A stretch of DNA of 25,254 nucleotides from positions 1-25,254 of the forward strand of contig DASXOV010000262.1 of NCBI GenBank assembly GCA_036494005.1, written 5' to 3'. Under the pieces are notes generated by a model that was not told the DNA's origin, made no database searches, and saw nothing but the letters and a program-made list of their open reading frames with translations. Of this stretch, positions 7,653-16,700 are shown piece after piece (within the stretch, counting starts at the first letter, position 1; every line of letters begins with the position of its first letter). The DNA comes from GCA-003244245 sp036494005. Lineage in GTDB: Bacteria > Actinomycetota > Actinomycetes > Mycobacteriales > Pseudonocardiaceae. Made by a program: the position numbers and the translations under genes.

Positions 7653-8645
7653 ATGGAGTACACGCACCTGGGCCGGAGCGGCCTCTCGGTGTCCCGACTG
7701 TGTCTCGGGACGATGAATTTCGGTCCGGAGACTCCGGAACCCGACAGCTTCGCCATCATGGATCGCGCCCACGAGCATGGCATCAACTTCTTCGATACCG
7801 CGAACGTCTACGGCTGGAAGAAGGGGGAGGGGATCACCGAGCAGATCATCGGAAGGTGGTTCGCCTCCGGCGGCGGGCGCCGGGAGCGCACCGTGATCGC
7901 GACCAAGCTGTACGGGTCGATGGGGGACTGGCCCAACGAGACCGGCCTCTCCGCGGTGAACATCCGGCGGGCCTGTGAGGGCTCGCTACGCCGGCTGCAG
8001 ACCGATCACATCGACCTCTACCAGATGCACCATGTGGACCGGGCCACTCCGTGGGAGGAGATCTGGGAGGCCATGTCGGTGCTGCGGCAGCAAGGCAAGA
8101 TCATCTACGTCGGGTCGTCGAACTTCGCGGGATGGCACCTGGCTGCCGCTCAGGAGACCGCCCGCAGGCATCGGTTCTTCGGGCTGGTCAGCGAGCAGTC
8201 CATCTACAACCTGCTCACCCGGTGGGTGGAGCTCGAGGTGCTACCCGCTGCCCGGGAGTACGGCATCGGGCTCATCCCGTGGTCGCCGCTGCACGGCGGC
8301 CTGCTCAGCGGAGTGCTGCGCAAACAGCGTGAAGGTGGTGGTTCGCGAAGCAACACCGGGCGCTCGGCCGACGCGCTGGAGACGAACCGGGAGCGCATCG
8401 AGGCCTACGAGAAGCTGTGCGCCGACCTCGGTGAGGAACCCGCGAACGTCGCCCTGGCCTGGTTGCTGCACCAGGAGCGGGTCACCGCACCCATCATCGG
8501 CCCCCGCACCATCGAACAGTTGGACGGCTCCCGGCGGGCGGTCGAGATCTCGCTCGACGCCGAGGTGCTCGCCCGGCTCGACGAGCTGTTCCCACCGCCG
8601 GGCCCCAACGGTGCCGAACCCGCCCCCGAGGCCTACGCCTGGTAG
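7653..8645 (+). CDS. Aldo/keto reductase
   Basis: NADPH-dependent oxidoreductase of the AKR superfamily (TIM barrel), 330 aa. The start MEYTHLGRSGLSVSRLCLGTM is the classic AKR N-terminus, which fixes ATG 7653 even though the frame is open for 26 more codons upstream. Catalytic tetrad residues are visible: Asp48 and Tyr53 (FFDTANVYG), Lys85 (IATKLYG) and His126 (YQMHH). The C-terminal part has the cofactor phosphate-site pattern (APIIGPRTIEQL). It resembles the YghZ/YajO-like bacterial group; the physiological substrate cannot be told. It is co-directional with the importer operon but separated by 93 bases. A 22-bp repeat array begins 19 bases after its stop. Confidence 0.93.
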   Translation: MEYTHLGRSGLSVSRLCLGTMNFGPETPEPDSFAIMDRAHEHGINFFDTANVYGWKKGEGITEQIIGRWFASGGGRRERTVIATKLYGSMGDWPNETGLSAVNIRRACEGSLRRLQTDHIDLYQMHHVDRATPWEEIWEAMSVLRQQGKIIYVGSSNFAGWHLAAAQETARRHRFFGLVSEQSIYNLLTRWVELEVLPAAREYGIGLIPWSPLHGGLLSGVLRKQREGGGSRSNTGRSADALETNRERIEAYEKLCADLGEEPANVALAWLLHQERVTAPIIGPRTIEQLDGSRRAVEISLDAEVLARLDELFPPPGPNGAEPAPEAYAW

Positions 8646-8663
8646 CTCCTGCCACCACCCGGC

Positions 8664-8751
8664 GTGTCAGCCCCTCATGCCCGGTGTGTCGGGCGCTGGT
8701 GTCCGGCGTGTCAGGCCCTCCTGCTCGGTGTGTCGGGCGGTGGTGTCCGGC
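8664..8751 (+). repeat. 22-bp tandem repeat array B (4 diverged units)
   Basis: Units lie at 8664-8685, 8686-8707, 8708-8729 and 8730-8751. All begin GTGTCRG and end CCGGY or TCGGT. Copies differ from each other at several positions, but the 22-base period is exact. The array begins 19 bases past the reductase stop in sense orientation. It ends directly against the stop codon (8752-8754) of the convergent ATPase pseudogene. Confidence 0.9.
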
Positions 8752-9276
8752 TCACAGGTGCCGGAGAAAGCGCTCGGGTTCGGCAAGGTAGGGCCTTCCA
8801 GCTCCGCACCATCTCCAGACCCTCCCACCGGGTGCGGCGGATTCCGTGCGATCCGAGTTCGAGCACCGTCGCTCCGGGGCGAGCGGCCAGCAGCGGCGAG
8901 TGGGTGGCGAGCAGAACCTGCGACCCCTCATTCGCCAGGTCGCCGAGCAGCGCGAGCAGGCGCCATGCGGCCGGGGGCGCTGACCGGTCAGGTCGAGGTG
9001 CCGGTGCAGGTCCGCGTCCTCCTGGCCTGCGCCGGGCAACCAGTGCTGCGCCTGCGCGCCGGTCAGCGTGGCGTGCCACGCGGTGGCCACGGCCTCGACG
9101 AGGGTGGACTTGCCCGAAACGTTGTCACCGACCAGCACGGTGACCGCGGAATCGAGCCGCAACCCCTTGGAACGAAGTCGTGCGATGGCGGGAATGGCGA
9201 AATACCAGCTGTCCGGGTCGTAGTGCCATTCGACACCATCGCGCGTAACCACCCGGATACTGTTCAGCGGCGCCAA
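8752..9276 (-). pseudogene. AAA/ABC-type ATPase pseudogene (frameshifted, middle deleted)
   Basis: The 5' half, from a TTG at 9276, reads as a SMC/RecF-like small ATPase: PLNSIRVV start, then Walker A VGDNVSGKST, and LTGAQAQHWLPG. After about 9000 the matching sequence moves to another minus-strand frame, giving LLALLGDLANEGSQ and LLATHSPLLAA (H-loop), then LEMVRSWKA. Near 8790 it returns to the first frame for YLAEPERFLRHL and the stop. The stretch that should carry the signature and Walker B, normally some 80 residues between HWLPG and LLALL, is absent. At least one deletion and two frame changes are needed, so no working ATPase can be made. It sits 13 bases after the DUF6104-like gene and was probably co-transcribed with it. 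Confidence 0.85.
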
Positions 9277-9289
9277 CCGTCCGTACCTC

Positions 9290-9481
9290 TCAGTCGTCGA
9301 GTTCGTCCGGTACGTCGGCGTCGTCCCGGGCGAGGAAGGTGGCTAACCGCTCGACGGCGTCCTCGAATTCCGGATGCTCGTCGACGAAGGCGCGCATCCG
9401 CGCCGCGAGCCACTCGACGCTGAGCTGTTCGTCGCCGCGTCTGTCCTCGAGTTCCTCGATGCCGCGGTCGGTGAAATACAC
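9290..9481 (-). CDS. Small conserved actinobacterial protein (DUF6104-like)
   Basis: A 63-aa acidic protein starting MYFTDRGIEELEDRRGDE and ending in an Asp-rich tail. AGGAGG (9488-9493 on this strand) lies six bases before the GTG at 9481, an ideal ribosome site. From memory the MYFTDRGIEELE opening matches DUF6104, a short protein family of actinomycetes with no known function. No cysteine cluster or membrane segment is present; it is probably a small helical cytosolic protein. It lies downstream of kgd on the same strand, separated by a 22-bp repeat array, and upstream of the broken ATPase gene. Confidence 0.8.
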   Translation of the reverse strand: MYFTDRGIEELEDRRGDEQLSVEWLAARMRAFVDEHPEFEDAVERLATFLARDDADVPDELDD

Positions 9482-9558
9482 CTCGCTCCTCCTGGCGGTG
9501 CCCGATCCGCGTCAACCATGCCTCAGCTATGCGCCGGTGTCTGTGCCCGGTCTGGCCG

Positions 9559-9690
9559 CCACACGGTACGCGGTCCGGGCACCACGTACCGACACACCGG
9601 GCACCACGTACCGACACACCGGGCACCACGTACCGACACACCGGGCACCACGTACCGACACACCGGGCACCGGGGGACGGACACGCCGGG
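9559..9690 (-). repeat. 22-bp tandem repeat array C (4 identical units plus degenerate flanks)
   Basis: Four identical units lie at 9581-9602, 9603-9624, 9625-9646 and 9647-9668. A degenerate unit follows at 9669-9690 and another partial one precedes at 9559-9580. Read on the minus strand each begins GTGTCGGTACG and ends TGGTGCCCGGT, so it matches arrays A and B at both ends but differs in the middle. The array lies just downstream of the kgd stop, in the sense orientation of kgd. GGTAC and GTGCC in the unit can pair (with one G-U) around a 3-base loop. Exact identity suggests recent expansion. Confidence 0.95.
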
Positions 9691-9700
9691 GGGAGGGGGC

Positions 9701-12700
9701 TCAGGTTTCGAGGGCGGCCGCGATGAGCTCGGCCTGCTCGACCTCGTGCACTTTGCCGGATCCCGCTGAGGGCGCCGCCATGGCGCGGCGGGAGATCCGC
9801 TTGAGGGTGCCCAGATGTTCGGGCATCAGGTCGGGCAGGGCCAGCCCGTAGAACGGCCAGGCGCCCTGGTTGGCGGGCTCCTCCTGCACCCAGCGGACGT
9901 CCTTGGCGTTGGGGTAGCGCTCCAGTGCCTCGGCCAGCCTGCGCTTGGGCACCGGGTAGAGCTGCTCGATGCGCACGATCGCGATGTCGTCGATGCCCCG
10001 CTTCTGACGTGCCGCGTTGAGCTCGTAGCTGATCTTGCCACTACACAGCAGCACCCGGCGCACCTTGGCGAGGTCAGTGATCAGTGGGTCGTTGAGTACC
10101 GAGGCGAACCGCCCCGAGGTGAAGTCGCTCACCGGGCTCACCGCAGCCTTGAGCCGCAGCATGGACTTCGGGGTGAACACAACCATCGGCCGGTGCACCC
10201 CGTCCAGGGCGTGCCTGCGCAGCAGGTGGAAGTAGTTCGCCGGAGTGGAGGGCTGCGCCACCGTCATCGAGCCCTCGGCGCACAATTGCAGGAACCGCTC
10301 GATGCGGCCCGAGGTGTGGTCGGGACCCTGCCCTTCGTGACCGTGCGGCAGCAGCAGCACGACGTCGGAGCGCTGCCCCCACTTGGCCTCGCTGGAGGAG
10401 ATGAACTCGTCGATGATGGGCTGCGCGCCGTTGACGAAGTCGCCGAACTGCGCCTCCCAGAGCACCAGGGCATCCGGGTTGGACACCGAGTAGCCGTATT
10501 CGAAGCCCAGCGCGGCGAACTCGGAGAGCGCCGAGTCGTAGGCCAGGAATTTGGCCTGGTTCTCCGACAGGTTCATCAGCGGGGTGTACTCGGCCCCGGT
10601 CTTGCGGTCGATCAGTACCGAATGCCGCTGCACGAAGGTGCCGCGCCGGGAGTCCTGCCCGGACAGCCGCACCATCCGGCCGTCGAGGCACAGCGAGCCG
10701 AACGCCAGCAACTCGGCGTAGGCCCAGTCGATGCCGCCGTCGCGGGCCATCTTCGCCCGCTTCTCCAGCACCGGCTTGACCCGCGGGTGCACCGTGAAGC
10801 CCTCGGGCAGGTTGACGTGCGCGTCCGCGATCCGCTCGATCACGCTGCGATCCACCCCGGTGGACAGCCCGACCGGCACGATCTGCTCGGTCTCCACCGA
10901 TTCGCTCGGGGCCGCGGAGTGCTTCTCCAGCTCCCGCACCTCGTTGAACACGTGCTCCAGTTGCTGCGCGTAGTCCTTCAGCGCCCGCTCGGCCTCCTCC
11001 ACCGAGATGTCGCCCCGGCCGATCAGGGCCTCGGTGTAGCCCTTGCGGACCGAGCGCTTGGTGTCGATGACGTCGTACATCGCCGGCTGCGTCATGGAGG
11101 GGTCGTCGCCCTCGTTATGACCGCGACGCCGGTAGCAGATCATGTCGATCACGACGTCCTTGCCGAACGCCTGCCGATACTCCACCGCCAGCTTGGCCAC
11201 CCAGACGCAGGACTCCGGGTCGTCCCCGTTGACGTGGAACACCGGCGAGCCGATCATCTTCGCCACGTCGGTGCAGTACTCGCTGGACCGGGCGTACTGC
11301 GGCGCTGTGGTGAACCCGACCTGGTTGTTCACGATCACGTGCACGGTGCCGCCGGTGCGGTACCCGCGCAGCAGCGAGAGATTCAGCGTCTCGGCCACGA
11401 CGCCCTGCCCGGCGAATGCGGCATCCCCGTGCAGCTGCACTGGCAACACGGTGAAACCTTCCGGACCCTTGTCCAGGATGTCCTGCTTGGCCCGCACGAT
11501 GCCTTCGAGTACCGGATCCACCGCCTCCAGATGCGAGGGGTTGGAGGTCAGCGACACCGTCGTCTCACCATCGCCGAACATCCGGTAGTACTTGCCCTCG
11601 GCACCGAGGTGGTACTTGACGTCCCCGGAGCCGTGCGCCTGGCCGGGGTCGAGGTTGCCCTCGAACTCCCGGAAGATCTGCGAGTACGGCTTGCCGACCA
11701 CGTTGGCCAGCACGTTGAGCCGACCTCGGTGCGGCATGCCGAGCACCACCTCGTCCAGTTCGTACTCGGCGGCCTTGTCCAGCACGGCGTCCAGCAGCGG
11801 GATGACGGTTTCGGCACCCTCCAGTGAGAATCGCTTCTGCCCCACATATTTGGTCTGCAGGAACGTCTCGAACGATTCCGCGGCATTGAGTTTGGAAAGG
11901 ATGTACTTCTGTTCGGCGCGGACCAGCTTCTCGTGCACGCGCTCAACGCGTTCCTGTAACCATTGCCGTTCGTCGGGCGCCAGGATGTGCATGTACTCCA
12001 CGCCGACGTTGCGGCAATAGGAGTTGCGAAGCACACCCAGCACGTCGCGCAGCTTCATATGCGACTGACCGGCGAACCCGCCGACCGCGAACTCCCGATC
12101 GAGGTCCCACAGCGTCAGCCCGTGCTGGAGGACGTCGAGGTCGGGGTGCTTGCGCTGGCGGTAATTCAGCGGGTCGGTATCGGCCATCAGGTGACCGCGG
12201 GTGCGGTAGGCGTCGATGAGTTCGAGCACCCGGGCGGTCTTGGCGACCTCGCCCTCGGGGATGTCGGGCACCCAGCGCACCGGCTCGTAGGGGATGCGCA
12301 GGGATGCGAATACGGCGTCGTAGAAGCCATCCTCACCCAGTAACAACTGGTGCACCAGGCGCAGGAACTCACCCGACTCGGCGCCCTGGATGATCCGATG
12401 ATCGTAGGTGGAGGTCAGTGTGATGATCTTGCTGATCGCCAGGTCGGCGAGGGTCTGTTCGCTGGCGCCTTGGAACGTGGCCGGGTACTCGATAGACCCG
12501 ACGCCGATGATCGTGCCCTGGCCGGACATCAGCCGGGGCACCGAGTGGTTGGTGCCCAGCGTGCCCGGGTTGGTCAGCGAGACCGTCGTGCCCACGAAGT
12601 CCTCGACAGTGAGCTTGCCGTCCCTGGCCCGGCGGATGGTGTCCTCGTAGGCCTGCCAGAACTGGGCGAAGGTCATCAGATCGCAGTGCTTGATCGAGGC

Positions 12701-13411
12701 CACGACCAGGTTGCGGCCCTTGCCGGTGTGCAGGTCGATCGCCAGGCCCAGGTTGACGTGCTCCGGCGCGACGACGGCGGGCTTGCCCCGATCGTCGGTG
12801 GTGTAGTGCCGGTTCATCTGCGGAAAGTCTGCCAGTGCCCGGACCACCGCGTACCCGATGAGGTGGGTGAAGCTGATCTTTCCCCCGCGGGTGCGCTTCA
12901 GGTGATTGTTGATGACGATGCGGTTGTCCGCGAGCAGCTTCGCGGGCACCGCGCGGACGCTGGTCGCGGTCGGCAGCTCCAGCGACGTTTCCATGTTCGC
13001 CACCACACGAGCCGCTGCGCCGCGAAGCGGGGTGGTGGTGTCCGGGAGTCCATCCGGCTGGTCCTGCGTATCGGCGGTGGCCACCGGTTGTGCGGGCACC
13101 TGCGGTTGTGCGGGCACCTGCTGCTGCGGCACCCGCTTCGCACCAGGGTGGGGCGCCGCGTTCCGGAACTGCCGGTCAGCGTCCCCGGCCGGCAGCCCGG
13201 GGAACTCGGTGCGCTGTTGCCCGCTCCTGGCCGACACCGAGCCGTTCGCTGCGCTGCGCGGTGCGGCCCGGTAGTCGGCGAAGAAGTCGTGCCAAGCGGG
13301 GTCCACTGCCGAGGGATCGGCAAGGAACTGCTCGTACATCTCTTCGACAAGCCACTCGTTCGGGCCGAACTGCACTGCGCGGTCGTCCGGTGCGGAACTG
13401 CTGGTGGACAC
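9701..13411 (-). CDS. kgd: Multifunctional 2-oxoglutarate metabolism enzyme (alpha-ketoglutarate decarboxylase/dehydrogenase E1 with E2 domain)
   Basis: Central TCA-cycle enzyme acting on 2-oxoglutarate with thiamine diphosphate; the actinobacterial Kgd fusion, 1236 aa against about 1230 in mycobacteria. Domains: an N-terminal segment with FGPNEWLVEEMYEQFL; a Pro/Gln-rich linker (about 60-110); an E2-type succinyltransferase domain (about 120-365) with DHRIIQGAESG near 338; then the E1 domain to the C-terminus, with MPHRGRLNVL, GDAAFAGQG (about 660), HVIVNNQVGFTT and GHEGQGPDH. The lipoyl domain of ordinary E2 is missing, as in known Kgd proteins, so dehydrogenase activity would need a separate lipoylated partner. 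The GTG start at 13411 encodes MSTSSSAP; GAGG lies about 12 bases upstream, which is rather far. In relatives the enzyme is controlled by the FHA protein GarA; that cannot be judged here. Confidence 0.97.
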   Translation of the reverse strand: MSTSSSAPDDRAVQFGPNEWLVEEMYEQFLADPSAVDPAWHDFFADYRAAPRSAANGSVSARSGQQRTEFPGLPAGDADRQFRNAAPHPGAKRVPQQQVPAQPQVPAQPVATADTQDQPDGLPDTTTPLRGAAARVVANMETSLELPTATSVRAVPAKLLADNRIVINNHLKRTRGGKISFTHLIGYAVVRALADFPQMNRHYTTDDRGKPAVVAPEHVNLGLAIDLHTGKGRNLVVASIKHCDLMTFAQFWQAYEDTIRRARDGKLTVEDFVGTTVSLTNPGTLGTNHSVPRLMSGQGTIIGVGSIEYPATFQGASEQTLADLAISKIITLTSTYDHRIIQGAESGEFLRLVHQLLLGEDGFYDAVFASLRIPYEPVRWVPDIPEGEVAKTARVLELIDAYRTRGHLMADTDPLNYRQRKHPDLDVLQHGLTLWDLDREFAVGGFAGQSHMKLRDVLGVLRNSYCRNVGVEYMHILAPDERQWLQERVERVHEKLVRAEQKYILSKLNAAESFETFLQTKYVGQKRFSLEGAETVIPLLDAVLDKAAEYELDEVVLGMPHRGRLNVLANVVGKPYSQIFREFEGNLDPGQAHGSGDVKYHLGAEGKYYRMFGDGETTVSLTSNPSHLEAVDPVLEGIVRAKQDILDKGPEGFTVLPVQLHGDAAFAGQGVVAETLNLSLLRGYRTGGTVHVIVNNQVGFTTAPQYARSSEYCTDVAKMIGSPVFHVNGDDPESCVWVAKLAVEYRQAFGKDVVIDMICYRRRGHNEGDDPSMTQPAMYDVIDTKRSVRKGYTEALIGRGDISVEEAERALKDYAQQLEHVFNEVRELEKHSAAPSESVETEQIVPVGLSTGVDRSVIERIADAHVNLPEGFTVHPRVKPVLEKRAKMARDGGIDWAYAELLAFGSLCLDGRMVRLSGQDSRRGTFVQRHSVLIDRKTGAEYTPLMNLSENQAKFLAYDSALSEFAALGFEYGYSVSNPDALVLWEAQFGDFVNGAQPIIDEFISSSEAKWGQRSDVVLLLPHGHEGQGPDHTSGRIERFLQLCAEGSMTVAQPSTPANYFHLLRRHALDGVHRPMVVFTPKSMLRLKAAVSPVSDFTSGRFASVLNDPLITDLAKVRRVLLCSGKISYELNAARQKRGIDDIAIVRIEQLYPVPKRRLAEALERYPNAKDVRWVQEEPANQGAWPFYGLALPDLMPEHLGTLKRISRRAMAAPSAGSGKVHEVEQAELIAAALET
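13088..13123. repeat. 18-bp tandem duplication in the Kgd linker
   Basis: TTGTGCGGGCACCTGC begins at 13088 and again at 13106. In frame on the minus strand it encodes repeated QVPAQP within the flexible linker before the E2 domain. A multiple-of-three period keeps kgd open. Confidence 0.8.
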
Positions 13412-13706
13412 GGCTGGAATTCGCCTCTATCCGTTTCTGCTCGAGTCTTGTAGTCAGGGCTTCGCTGATACCGCTTTCCAGGTTAGTCCCCGCCGGGTGC
13501 CACGAGGCATCCGACGACCCGGGATCCAGGCGCAGCGGCGGCTGTCCGGCGGCGGTCGGTCGATACGGCCCGGAGCTGATCTTCCAGGGTGTCGCCTGCC
13601 GCTGCTGGGCGCCCGGTGGTCGAGGGTAGGCGGTGCTGGGACGCTGAACCGCCTTGGCCTACGAGATGCCGGCTCCATACCGGGTTCCATACCGGCGACG
13701 GCCCGA
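13412..13706. other. Intergenic region between the ABC exporter and kgd
   Basis: These 295 bases lie downstream of the exporter stop and upstream of the kgd start, both on the minus strand. No supported ORF or RNA is seen. CCATACCGG occurs twice (13674-13697), inside a GCCGG...CCGGC pairing that could form a hairpin after the exporter. On the minus strand TACAAG near 13450 could be a -10 box for kgd, but no good -35 box accompanies it. Confidence 0.5.
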
Positions 13707-16700
13707 TCAGGCCGCCACCGTGCCGTCCGGCGAGCCGACCGCCCAGAGCCGGGCGTAGTGCCCGCCTGCGGCGAGCAGCTCCGGATGGCTGCCCTGCTCG
13801 ACGATGCGTCCCCCTTCGAGCACGACGATCCGGTCCGCGGCGGCGGCAGTGCCCAGCCGGTGCGCGATGACGACGGTGGTGCGCCGCGAGGTGAGCCGGT
13901 CCGCCGCGGCCAGCACCACCGACTCGGTCGCCGGATCCAGCGCCGCGGTCGCCTCGTCTAGCAGCAGCAGGTCTGGGTCGACCAGTTCGGCACGGGCCAG
14001 CGCGATCAACTGACGCTGCCCGGCGGACAGACCCTGCCCCCGCTCACCGACGGGCTGGCGGAAGCCGTGCGGTAGCGCGGCGATGGCATCCAACGCGCCG
14101 ATCCGCCGGGCTGCCGCCTCCACCTCGGCGGGGGTCGCCTGCGGCCTGCCGTAACTGATGTTGGCCGCGACGTCGCCCCGGAACAGGTGCGCCTCCTGGG
14201 GCACGACTCCCAACCGGTGGTGCAGCGCCACCGGGTCATAGCGACGCAGGTCCACCCCGTCGATCAGCACCGCACCTGCGACCGGGTCGTAGAACCGGGC
14301 CAGCAGTTTGACCACGGTGGACTTGCCCGCGCCGGTGGCACCCACGAGCGCGACGGTCTGGCCGGCCGCGATGTGCAGGGACATCGCGGAGAGCGCGGAC
14401 TCGGGCGCGTCGCCGTAGCGGAAGGTGACCTCGCGCAGTTCCACCTCTCCGCGCAGCCGGGCGGGCATCGGGGCCGGGTCGTCGCCAGGGGGTGGCACCG
14501 AGGTCGGTGTGACCAGCAGGTCCCGGATCCGCTGCAGCCCGACCGCCGCCTGCTGGTAGCTGTCGAAGACCTGGGACAACTGCTGCACGGGCGCGAAGAA
14601 CAGCCCCAGGTAGAGCAAAAATGCGGTGAGCACGCCCGGGCTGACGGTGCCTGCCGCGACCCGCGCCGCGCCGACCCCGAGCACCGCCGCCTGGGCCAGT
14701 TCGGAGAGCATCATGACGAAGGGGAAATAGGTGGCGATATAGCGCTGGGCGCGCAGCCGGGACCGGCGATAGGCGTCGCTACGGGCCACGAAGTCGCGGG
14801 CCGAGCGCTGCTCCCGGGTGTACGCCTGCGCCACCCGGACGCCGCTGATGTTCTCCTGCAGGTCGGCGTTGACCTCGCTGACCCGCTCCCGTGCCTCGGA
14901 GTAGGCCGCGGACGACAGCCTGCGGAATACCGCGGTGGCCACGATCAGCACCGGCAGGCCGAGCATCGCCACCAGCGCCAGACTGGCATCGGTGAGCAGC
15001 AGCGCAGTCGCCACTCCGGCCACGGTGAGCACGCTGACCAGTGCGGTCGACACCCCGGTCTGCAGGAACGTGGACAGCGCGTCCACATCAGTGGTCATCC
15101 GGGTCATGATTCGCCCGGCCATCTCGCGCTCGTAGTAGTCCAGCCCGAGTCGCTGCAGGTGGGCGAAGCTGCGAACCCGCAGCAGGTAGAGCACGGTCTC
15201 GCCGGCCCGCGCCGCGACGACGGTCTGCACCGCCATGACCAGCCAGTCGGCGATGACCAGCCCGAGCCCGACGCCCACCACGACGGCGAGCAGATCCGGG
15301 GCGTGCCGGGTGATGGCGGCGACGGCGAGTCCACCCAGCGCCGGGAACGCCACCGCCGCCAGCGCGTCCAGCCCGACCAGAAGCACCGCGACGGTGAGCC
15401 ATCCCCGCACCGGCCGCAGCAGTCTCCCGAGCCGGAACCCCGGGTCGGGGGCCCGTGGGTCGGTCCCCTTGATCCGTACCTGTGCGGTCGCCGGTGGCAG
15501 CGCCGCCACCGCGGCGAGCAACTCGGGGGTGGGGCCGACACTGCCTGCCATCCCGCTGGTGATCCCGCCCCGCCCGCCGGACGCCGCCGTCTGCGCAGCC
15601 CGGCCGGCCCGGTCGGCGTCCTCGGCGTCATCCGGCGCTTCGGGCGGCCACAGCGCTGCGGTGACCCCGTCCGGGCCGGTTTCCGGGTCGCTGAGTTCCG
15701 GGTCGCTGAGTTCCGGGTCGGATGCCCGGCGGGCAGCGACGGCGCCGGGATCCGCCATGTCCTCGATCCGCTCGCCAGGGCCGGCGAGCAGGGCACGGAA
15801 CAGCGGGCAGCGAGTGTTCAGTTCGGTCTGGGTACCGATGTCGACCACCCGGCCGTTGTCGAGCACGGCGATCCGGTCGGCCAGTGCGAGCGAGGAGCGT
15901 CGATGTGCGATGAGCAGGGTCGTGCGGTGCGCGGTGACCGTCCGCAGGGTGGCATGGATGGTCGCCTCGGTGGCGGTGTCGACCGCGGAGGTGGCGTCGT
16001 CGAGCACCAGGATCCGTGGATCGGACAACAGCGCCCTGGCCAGCGCGATCCGTTGACGCTGCCCGCCGGACAAGGTCAGCCCCCGCTCACCGATGGGGGT
16101 CTCGTACCCGCTGGGCAGTGCCGAGATGAACTCGTGCGCCGCTGCCGCTCGCGCCGCCGCCCGCACCTCGTCGTCGGTGGCGTCCGGGCGTCCGTATGCG
16201 ATGTTGGCGCGCACCGTGTCGGAGAAGAGGAACGCCTCCTCGAACACCATCCCGATCGCGCGGCGCAGTTCGGTCAGCCGCAACGCGCGCACGTCGATCA
16301 GGTGCCGCGCGGGCCCCACCCGCACCGCACCCTGCTGGGCGTCGTAGAACCGGGCCAGCAGCAGGGACACCGTGGACTTGCCCGAGCCGGGCGTCCCGAC
16401 CAGGGCCAGCGTCTCACCTGGCTCGACCCGCAGGGTCATTCCGTCGAGCACCGGCTCGTTGCGCGTGTAGCCGAAGCGCACCTGCGCCAGTTCGACCGCC
16501 AGCGGCCCGTCCGGCAGGCCGATCGCATCCGGTGCCTCCCGCACCTCGGGCTGGGAGTCGATCAGTTCGTAGACCCGCTCCACTCCCGCCCGTGCCAGCT
16601 GTGCGTTCACCACCAGGCTGGCGATCATCCTGGCCGGGCCGATGAGCATCGCCAGATAGGCGGCGAACGCGATGAAGGTGCCCAGGCTGATCGTCCCGGC

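Noticed and set aside
9581..9668. CRISPR array
   Set aside because: The 22-base units are directly adjacent, with no unique spacers and no cas genes.
9815..11827. A 670-codon plus-strand open frame opposite kgd
   Set aside because: Low-complexity composition and no motif; the opposite strand holds the conserved E1 domain of Kgd.
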